Source: Phanerodontia chrysosporium (taxonomy: Eukaryota > Basidiomycota > Agaricomycetes > Polyporales > Phanerochaetaceae). Taken from it: 64,000 nucleotides of DNA. Positions 57,728 through 64,000 of this stretch are shown here, one piece after another; positions within the stretch are counted from its first letter, which is position 1; each line of letters begins with the position of its first letter. The position numbers and the translations under genes are program-made. The notes beneath the pieces were generated by a model. That model had not been told where the DNA came from, searched no databases, and worked only from the letters and a program-made list of their open reading frames with translations. The DNA lies in the NCBI GenBank assembly GCA_001910725.1, contig MJGA01000019.1, positions 372,001-436,000 of the forward strand. The letters are read 5' to 3'.

Positions 57728-60700
57728 CGTGATAAGAAAGATGCTTACCTGCGTTCTGGCCGTTGGCGGATCGTCTCCGCTACTAATGCACTTCCGTTGC
57801 TCATTATCCCGAAGCCGCCGAAGCAAGCCGGCGACCCGCCGCGCATTCGGTGCTGCGTGGATAAGCGTGAGCAGAATGCCAATACACGGAAGCTCGCCGC
57901 GCCCCTACCTGACATCGACGCCATTCTGCGCAACGTCACGCGCTGTCGGTTCCATTCCCTTATCGATGGTGTTGATGCTTTTGAACAGATTCGCGTCGTC
58001 CCTGAGCATGTGAACCGAACGGCGTTCACCACTCCTGACGGCACAATGGAAAGCCTTGTCATACAACAGGGTGACTGCAATGGGCCTGCGACTTACCAGA
58101 CTCTGATGAACCACATATTCGCACCCTACCTTGGCGTCTTCATGGACGTTTATCTTGATGACATTGTCATCTATTCCGATTCTGCTGAAGAGCATATTCG
58201 CCACATCAGACAAGTCTTTGACGTTCTGAGACGAGAGAAACTTTACCTCAGCCCGGACAAGATGCAGTTCTTCGCGTCGCGCCTCAAGATCCTCGGCCAT
58301 GTCATCGACGAGCACGGTATTGTTATGGACCCTCACAAAGTTGATGCGGTTGTCAACTGGAAGGTTCCGACGAACAAGGGCCTGCTCAGTAGTTTCCTCG
58401 GCGCGGTTGGGTATCTCGCACCTGACTGTCCTGGTATCCGGATCCCCATGGGTGTTCTGGCACCCCTAACCGGCTGTAAGAAAATGTGGAGTTGGACTGC
58501 AACTCACCAGCGTGCTTTCGACGAAGTCAAAGCAGTGGTTCATCGCTGGCGTGACCACCACCGCGTGGCGCTTGATTATACCGCAGGCGCCCCCGCCATC
58601 AACCTCGTCACCGACGCGTCCCTGACAGGCGCCAGTGGGTATGTCTGCCAGGGTGATGACCTCGCCTCTGCCCGCGTAGTCGCATTTTGGTCCGGTAAGT
58701 TTACCTCAGCCCAACAGAACTACGCTGTCCACGAGCAGGAATTACTTGCCGTCATTGAATCCCTCAAACGGTTCCGAAACCTTTTGCATGGTACGCACTT
58801 CCGTATCTGCACAGACCACAAGGCTCTGGAGTTCCTTACCCATCAGAAGCACTTGTCACCACGCCAATGTCGCTGGTTGGACGTTCTGAATGAATTCGAT
58901 TTCACTATTCGCTACATCCCAGGCAATACCAACCACCTCGCGGGCGCTTTGTCCCGCATTTATAGCGATGAACCCGCAGGTGTGGTACGTGCGCCATCCG
59001 AATATGTCTCTTCTGATGCCGATGACGGACAGACTCACCCTGATTCGTTACGCCGCGCGCTCACGGCTGCAAGCCCTGTCTATACGGGCGCGGCCCTGCT
59101 TGCTTCGGCCGAGATCAACACTCGCCCCCGGCGTGTGAGCCACCAGCCTGGCTATTACCGGGAGTTACTCATCAACGGGCGCCCTGACCCTCTGTCAGCA
59201 TCGTCCTCTGCCCCAGAGCTCCCCTCTGCCCGCACTGGTCCTCGTCGTCGTGGACGACGCTCTGAGCCGACTGCTCCACGTTCAACACGCTCTGCCTCTC
59301 CCACTACGGCCTCTGAGCTCCCTCCTTCATCCCGCGATAGCTCCGGCTCAGTAGACGCCTTGCTGGCAGATGGTACCGCCGTTGACGACATCCCTCCAGA
59401 CCTTTTGGACCCACCAGCCGCTTCAATCGCTTCCTCCACGCCCCCTTCTTTGGCGCACTCTGGCGGCGATGATACAGTGCTCTCCATGACATCGTCTCTT
59501 TCCAATGGGACCACTGGCGGTGCTCTCCCGCGCCCACTCCAGCCCGATTTTTCGGGCCTTGATCTTGTCGACCTGGTACGTGGCTGTTATGCTGAAGATC
59601 CCTTCTTTCGTCCTATTCTGACCCACCCTTCTGACTTCAAAGGTTTTTCTGTTGATTCAGGCCTTATCTTCTGTACTCGTACCGATACTTCTCCTGTACT
59701 TTGCATTCCCGACGTCCTAATCAATGGCCGTGCCGCCCGGGAGCTCGTTATCTCCCATGCTCACTCCCTGCTCGCACACCTTGGCTCCCGTAAGACCACT
59801 GAATACCTGCGAACTGAGGTATGGTGGAAAACTCTCGTCGCTGATGTCAAGCTTTTCTGCTCTAGCTGTGGGGTGTGCGCCACCTCCAAATCCCCTACTG
59901 CGCGCCCTATGGGACTTTTACGGCCTCTCGAAGTCCCTCGCCGGCCTTGGGAATGTATTGGTATCGACTTCGTTGGCCCGCTTCCTGCCTCTTCTAACCG
60001 TCTCGGTGAGTTCGATATGATCTGCGTGGTCATTGACCATCTCACCTCGATGGTTCATCTTATTCCTACACGACAGACCTATCGCGCTGCCGACATTGCT
60101 GACGTCGTGTTCGAACAGGTCTACAAACTTCATGATTTGCCTGACCGCATAGTCAGTGACCGTGATACACTCTTTACCAGCACCTTCTGGCGACGTCTCC
60201 ATGAACTTCTCCGCACGGAGCTCCGTCTCTCTTCCGCTTACCATCCTCAAACTGATGGAGCCACCGAACGGGCTAATCGGACGATGACACAAATGCTTCG
60301 CCAATGTGTGTCTGCTGATCAGACTGACTGGGTGTCCCGCCTGCCCGCTATCGAGTTTGCTATGAACTCGGCTCGCTCTGACACCACGGGTTTCTCGCCG
60401 TTCTACCTCAATTATGGCCAGAATCCTCGTGCCCTTCCGTGGCAGGTCAATACCCCTTATCCTGGTGTTCGTGTTTTCGCGGAACGGATGAAAACCGCGA
60501 TCATGACTGCCCATAACGCTATCATTGGCGCACGGGTCCGCCAAGCCGTCCAGGCCAATAAGCATCGCCGCCCGGCCCCTTTCCGGCCTGGCGACCTGGT
60601 TTATCTCTCGACGGCTAATTTGCGCCTCCCGCGCGCACGCGCTCGTAAGTTGGTTCCCAAGTTTCTCGGACCGTTCCGGATATCAGCTGAACTTGAGTCT

Positions 60701-62182
60701 GGATCTTCTTATAGACTTGAGCTCTCTCCTGAGCTCGCCCGCCGCGGCATTCATGATGTCTTCCATGCCTCGTTGCTGCGCCCTCATGTCCCCAACGACG
60801 ACCGCCGCTTTCCCGGTCGCCAATTTCATCAAATCCCTGGTTTCGGCGACACTCCAACGGAATGGGCTGTTGACCGTATACTCTCTCACTCTGGCCGTGG
60901 TACGTCCGCCGATTTCGAAATTCAGTGGACTAATGGTGACATTACATGGCTCCCATACTCCGAGGCTCGCCATCTTGAGGCCCTCAACGCCTATTGTGAG
61001 GCCATGGGCATCCACTCGGCCAAACACTTGCCATTTTCCACTCGCTCCGCCGATCCCCCTGCCGGTGAGGACTCTTTGTCTGTTTCATGCCTCTGCCTGA
61101 CGCCACCTGTCTCCTCCAGGGATCTCCTCCTCGCTCCTGACCCCCTTGCGCTGCTCTCTATAAATCTCGGCCTCTCTGTTGCGGTATCTCCTCGCTGGAC
61201 TCGGTCGCTCGACCCGTCTCAGTCCGCGCTCTTGCCTTGTCCTGCTGGTGTTTCTCGTCCGCCCTCCGACGCGCTCATGTCATCGGCCCCTACCGTGCCC
61301 AACCCTCTCTCTGCCAGCGAGTGGACCGCTTCCCGCAAGGTCAAATGCGCCGAGTGGGCCGCCGCCTTCTTCCGCTGCATCCAGGGGCGTGGCTCTTACC
61401 CTGGTTCACCGCCGCGGGGCTACTATGAGCACTACAAACCGTCGAACCCGGATGCCCCGCTTCCAGAGGACTTTGTCCATGTCCTCATGAAGCAACAGTC
61501 TCCCTCTCCCAGTACGCCTAGTGCTAGCATCCATGTGCGCGGATCTGCTGACATCCACATCACCTCTACAGAGGTGCGCTCTGCTGCGCCGCCTGCTGTC
61601 CCGCCCGTGCCGTCTGCCGTGTCTGCCACTGCTGGCATGTCCATGTCCGGCGACGCGCTGCAGGTTTTCCTCCAACACCAGGCCGACACCCTGCGCGATG
61701 TCACCCTCCATACCACCAAACTGCTTATGGAGCGCGACGGCCGCCGCAGCCGCGGCCGATCGTTCAGTGACCGCTCCCTGTTCTCTCGAGTTGGCCCTAA
61801 GGTGCGCTTCCCCCTTCGGCCCTTCGTTGCGCTTCCGCTCACCGTAATCGTTGTTCGCCAGGACAAACACCGTGCCTTTCACGCCGGTAAGAAGAAGTAC
61901 CGCCGCCACCGCAAGCAACCCGCTGGGGCAGCTGGCACTTCTGACCCTGACGCGGCCTCTGCCTCCTCTAGCCCCTCAGAGCCGTCTCCCGACAGCCTCT
62001 TTATTGAGGACGCCCCTCCCGTGCCCGTGCAAGTTGACGCCGACACTCCCATGCATGACACTTCTCGGCCGCCCTCGCCTGCGCCGTCCTCGTCTCCCTT
62101 GGGCTACCAGCCTTCTGAGACCGACACGCAGCTCGCTGACGCCTTCGATCCCTCGATCGATTCCGATGAAGTCTTTTATTGA
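57728..62182 (+). CDS. pol: gypsy-2 Pol (RT, RNase H, integrase) with C-terminal extension
   Basis: Same frame as Gag after the TAG at 57725-57727; the first ATG is 57797. RT: RDKKDAYLRSGRWRIVSATN, PLLIIPKPPKQAG, DGVDAFEQIRV, active site VYLDDIVIYSD. RNase H: NLVTDASLTGASGYVCQ, HEQELLAVIESL, CTDHKALEFL, but HLAGALSR where the family has an Asp (ADALSR). Integrase: HAHSLLAHLGSRKTTEYL, CSSCGVCATSK, GIDFVGPLP, IVSDRDTLF, YHPQTDGATERANR. GPF module KLVPKFLGPFRISAELE and a divergent chromo-like end TEWAVDRIL...FEIQWTNGDITWLPYSEA. Then about 390 extra residues, Ser/Pro/Ala-rich with KKKYRRHRK, of unknown role. How it is translated past the TAG is open. Confidence 0.88.
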   Translation, partial: RDKKDAYLRSGRWRIVSATNALPLLIIPKPPKQAGDPPRIRCCVDKREQNANTRKLAAPLPDIDAILRNVTRCRFHSLIDGVDAFEQIRVVPEHVNRTAFTTPDGTMESLVIQQGDCNGPATYQTLMNHIFAPYLGVFMDVYLDDIVIYSDSAEEHIRHIRQVFDVLRREKLYLSPDKMQFFASRLKILGHVIDEHGIVMDPHKVDAVVNWKVPTNKGLLSSFLGAVGYLAPDCPGIRIPMGVLAPLTGCKKMWSWTATHQRAFDEVKAVVHRWRDHHRVALDYTAGAPAINLVTDASLTGASGYVCQGDDLASARVVAFWSGKFTSAQQNYAVHEQELLAVIESLKRFRNLLHGTHFRICTDHKALEFLTHQKHLSPRQCRWLDVLNEFDFTIRYIPGNTNHLAGALSRIYSDEPAGVVRAPSEYVSSDADDGQTHPDSLRRALTAASPVYTGAALLASAEINTRPRRVSHQPGYYRELLINGRPDPLSASSSAPELPSARTGPRRRGRRSEPTAPRSTRSASPTTASELPPSSRDSSGSVDALLADGTAVDDIPPDLLDPPAASIASSTPPSLAHSGGDDTVLSMTSSLSNGTTGGALPRPLQPDFSGLDLVDLVRGCYAEDPFFRPILTHPSDFKGFSVDSGLIFCTRTDTSPVLCIPDVLINGRAARELVISHAHSLLAHLGSRKTTEYLRTEVWWKTLVADVKLFCSSCGVCATSKSPTARPMGLLRPLEVPRRPWECIGIDFVGPLPASSNRLGEFDMICVVIDHLTSMVHLIPTRQTYRAADIADVVFEQVYKLHDLPDRIVSDRDTLFTSTFWRRLHELLRTELRLSSAYHPQTDGATERANRTMTQMLRQCVSADQTDWVSRLPAIEFAMNSARSDTTGFSPFYLNYGQNPRALPWQVNTPYPGVRVFAERMKTAIMTAHNAIIGARVRQAVQANKHRRPAPFRPGDLVYLSTANLRLPRARARKLVPKFLGPFRISAELESGSSYRLELSPELARRGIHDVFHASLLRPHVPNDDRRFPGRQFHQIPGFGDTPTEWAVDRILSHSGRGTSADFEIQWTNGDITWLPYSEARHLEALNAYCEAMGIHSAKHLPFSTRSADPPAGEDSLSVSCLCLTPPVSSRDLLLAPDPLALLSINLGLSVAVSPRWTRSLDPSQSALLPCPAGVSRPPSDALMSSAPTVPNPLSASEWTASRKVKCAEWAAAFFRCIQGRGSYPGSPPRGYYEHYKPSNPDAPLPEDFVHVLMKQQSPSPSTPSASIHVRGSADIHITSTEVRSAAPPAVPPVPSAVSATAGMSMSGDALQVFLQHQADTLRDVTLHTTKLLMERDGRRSRGRSFSDRSLFSRVGPKVRFPLRPFVALPLTVIVVRQDKHRAFHAGKKKYRRHRKQPAGAAGTSDPDAASASSSPSEPSPDSLFIEDAPPVPVQVDADTPMHDTSRPPSPAPSSSPLGYQPSETDTQLADAFDPSIDSDEVFY

Positions 62183-62238
62183 ACTCGGTGCGTCCTCCTC
62201 CTGCCGTCTCCGCTCTGAGCCTTGCTGTTTGCAAGTCT

Positions 62239-62248
62239 GGAGGGCGAA
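62239..62248 (+). other. Polypurine tract of gypsy-2
   Basis: GGAGGGCGAA, purine-rich with one C, immediately before the right LTR. Confidence 0.6.
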
Positions 62249-62673
62249 TGTAAGGGCCTGGCGCTAACCCTTACCCTTTTCGACGACAGGACCTCGTGGC
62301 GCTGATGCCATCGGCGCGCCCGCCCGCCTTGTCGGTCTGGGCCTCGCGCCCTCTTCGCGCCCCTGTGTTTCGTATTTCTTTCTTTTATCCCATTTCACAC
62401 CCCTCTGACTCCCTTCGCCTCCTTCTGACTCGGTAGTAACTTCGTTTCGGGCCCTGCTCGGTCCCTCCTCTCTGACTAGGTATCTGGGTAGGATATATAT
62501 AGTGTAGAAAAGCCTGGGTGTACGGCAGCTTCTCGAGAATCGAGACCTTCCCCACTCTATCCTCGTCTGAACTTCTCGACCTCCCGAAGTCTCATCCTCG
62601 AGGCTCAGCAAGTAACCGCAAGACTCACCGATAACTCGACTTGTCTAGCGCCTTACATAAGCGGAGCCTTACA
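62249..62673 (+). repeat. 3' LTR of gypsy-2
   Basis: 425 bp, same as 53336-53760 apart from one base seen (C at 62617). Confidence 0.92.
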
Positions 62674-62678
62674 CATGC
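62674..62678. repeat. Right 5-bp target duplication of gypsy-2
   Basis: CATGC, identical to 53331-53335. Confidence 0.9.
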
Positions 62679-64000
62679 ACAACAAGACCATGCACCTGTT
62701 GAACGCCAGCAAGGCCAAGAACAGATGCCGCACGATGGCCTACCAGCTCCCCGTGATAAGGACGGCGAAGGTGTGTGCCACATGTCATGTTATCATGAGC
62801 GAGGCTACAGCAAGCCCTCACTGACTGCATATATCCAGAGATCAAGTACATGGATTGTGACGTACCACTCAATACTATGTCATCTGACAAGGAGCTCATG
62901 ATGGCCCACCACCGATTCCTGCTCACAATGGAGCCGGTCGACTTTCTGGAGTCCCTGCGCATGGCTATGGGGCTTCCCAACCGCGCAACCCTACCTGAGC
63001 CGAACCTCGCATACAAGTGGTCCAACGAGAAAGAAAACGTCAGACGCCCTCTGAAGACTGTAGAAAATGTAGAGGCGTGCTTCGCAGAGTATATCCGGAG
63101 GAGGCAGGCCCAGCGTCGCAACACCAACCCATTGAAAGTACTTATATTCAACTTCGTAAGTCGTTTCAGCTTCGCGTGGCACGGGGTCTGACGTGTTTTG
63201 GCAGGACGCCGTAGATCGCATGAAAACCAGCAAATGGAACAAACGCAAGCGGGATGAAGGCAAGGAGAAGGATTCCATGGCGGCTTCAGGTCCAAAGCTG
63301 TCGGAAACCAGTAGTGAAGAAATGTTCACACTGTGTCTAGAGAAGCTCAAATGTCCGCACGATGCGAACAATAATGCTTATTGCTGGGTGGACCCTCATG
63401 ACCCCCTCACGCACCATTCCTTGTCCCTGACAGAAGTAGGGCTTTGGGCTCGTTTACTGGTGCGTTGTAGCTCACACCGTTCACAATCACGTCGTGCTAA
63501 CAACAGACTGCACCGAAGACGAACGGAAATGCTGACCCTGAGTTCAAGTTCCCCCCGAAGTCACCTGCATTCGATCGTCTTCGCAAGATGTCGAACGCAC
63601 GAGCTCGCCATGAGCGTTCTGGCCTCAAGAATACGCAGCCTATCAACGTCATTATCAATAACGGACCCGCAGCCTCCGACGACAAAGCCAGATCTTCCTC
63701 CACCCCCTACGACGAGGATGACGAGGACGAAAGTCCACTTTCCATCGGAGACACACTGCGGCGTATTCACCAAACCATGCCTGAGGTGAACTTCCCACGG
63801 TACCAGACCGCCCTCAACGAGCAGGGCATCTACTATGCACGCTATGTACTCGACTGGCGCCATGACATCGACTTCTTTGTCACCAAGGTCGGCATGCCTG
63901 CTGGGTGTGTTCCTGCCTTCATCCGTTAGGTCGCCAAGCAGGTGCGCGAGCACCAGGTCCACAAACGCCAACGGGTGGAGGCTGCCCAGCGTAACGAAGG
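62679..64000 (+). pseudogene. Unrecognised gene, 3' part after gypsy-2, runs off window
   Basis: Continues the 53115 frame: QQDHAPVERQQGQEQMPHDG, then after introns IKYMDCDVPLNTMSSDKELM, HHRFLLTMEPVDFLESLRMA, LPEPNLAYKWSNEKENVRRP, LKTVENVEACFAEYIRRRQA; DAVDRMKTSKWNKRKRDEGK, MFTLCLEKLKCPHDANNNAY, THHSLSLTEVGLWARLL; TAPKTNGNADPEFKFPPKSP, INVIINNGP, DTLRRIHQTMPEVNFPRY, QGIYYARYVLDWRHDIDFFV. Three introns (gtgtgt...tccag, gtaagt...ggcag, gtgcgt...acag) keep frame. A TAG at 63927-63929 stands where the frame otherwise continues (VAKQVREHQVHKRQRV) to the window end. The family is unknown to me; mostly helical and charged, with a basic patch KWNKRKRDEGK. Confidence 0.6.

Larger units (their letters stand above)
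53336..62673 (+). mobile_element. Ty3/gypsy retrotransposon gypsy-2, near full length
   Basis: 9338 bp on the plus strand. Two 425-bp LTRs begin TGTAAGGGCC and end GGAGCCTTACA; I see one difference (T/C at 53704 versus 62617). Target duplication CATGC on both sides. A long Gag-protease frame (53885-57727) is followed in the same frame, after one TAG, by RT-RNase H-integrase with a long C-terminal extension (to 62182). A purine tract precedes the right LTR. The near-identical LTRs point to recent insertion, but the TAG and a changed RNase H residue suggest this copy, or its parent, may be defective. Confidence 0.93.

Noticed and set aside
39814..64000. One giant cargo element covering the hAT and the split gene
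   Set aside because: Each element has its own target duplication, and host sequence lies between 52627 and 53335; no outer terminal repeats were found in the window.

Overview
This window reads as nuclear DNA of a filamentous basidiomycete, most likely an Agaricomycete (a polypore-type genome would fit; the species cannot be told from this). The reasons are short 45-65 nt introns that split almost every gene, GC-rich exons, spliced tRNA-Lys genes, F-box, BTB and MBOAT/wax-synthase families of the mushroom-forming-fungus type, a large hAT transposon and chromodomain Ty3/gypsy retrotransposons.

Left part (1-21 kb). A decayed cluster of AKR7-type aldo/keto reductases lies at 0.5-2.0, 7.3-9.4, 9.7-10.6, 11.7 and 16.0-17.5 kb; only the last copy looks intact. 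One copy is cut by a 680-bp PIF/Harbinger-like MITE, and a second MITE of similar size sits beside an AKR scrap. Between them are an RNF216/TRIAD3-like RBR ubiquitin ligase (2.8-6.3 kb), tRNA-Lys(UUU) and tRNA-Lys(CUU) genes, two F-box-type loci and a cluster of mitochondrial genes. The mitochondrial genes are ATP synthase subunit h (ATP14) head-to-head with the F1-ATPase inhibitor (INH1) over 189 bp, and the citrate carrier CTP1 head-to-head with uroporphyrinogen-III synthase HEM4.

Middle part (21-39.6 kb). Conserved housekeeping genes: a 50-residue three-exon Cys protein, mitochondrial RNA polymerase RPO41, a SUR7/PalI membrane protein, histone H2A.Z, a small disordered protein, a second tRNA-Lys(CUU) and a mitochondrial-type multi-RRM protein. 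Between them are a broken BTB locus, a single-pass membrane protein and an MBOAT pair (one dead, one intact).

Right part (39.8-64 kb). Nested transposons. A hAT element (39822-52618, 8-bp target duplication GTCAAGCG) carries a full-length chromodomain Ty3/gypsy element (41084-48757, minus strand, 5-bp duplication TCCTG, LTRs identical by eye) inside a transposase exon. About 0.7 kb further on, a second gypsy element (53336-62673, plus strand, duplication CATGC) splits an unrecognised gene.

Most notable signal. The first gypsy element has an unusual expression layout. There is no AUG on its sense strand over the 1466 nt between the predicted RNA 5' end and the Gag start. That leader holds a 229-codon ORF without an AUG of its own; removing a well-formed 61-nt intron would create one exactly at the junction. 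The element also shows a self-priming-type primer-binding site (10 nt complementary to the predicted RNA 5' end) and a -1 frameshift heptamer GGGTTTT just before the Gag stop. Together this suggests splicing decides between a leader protein (ORF0) and Gag/Gag-Pol.

Limits. Exon borders were placed by eye. Single-base frame breaks occur in otherwise conserved genes, including RPO41, so some breaks may be sequence errors rather than decay.
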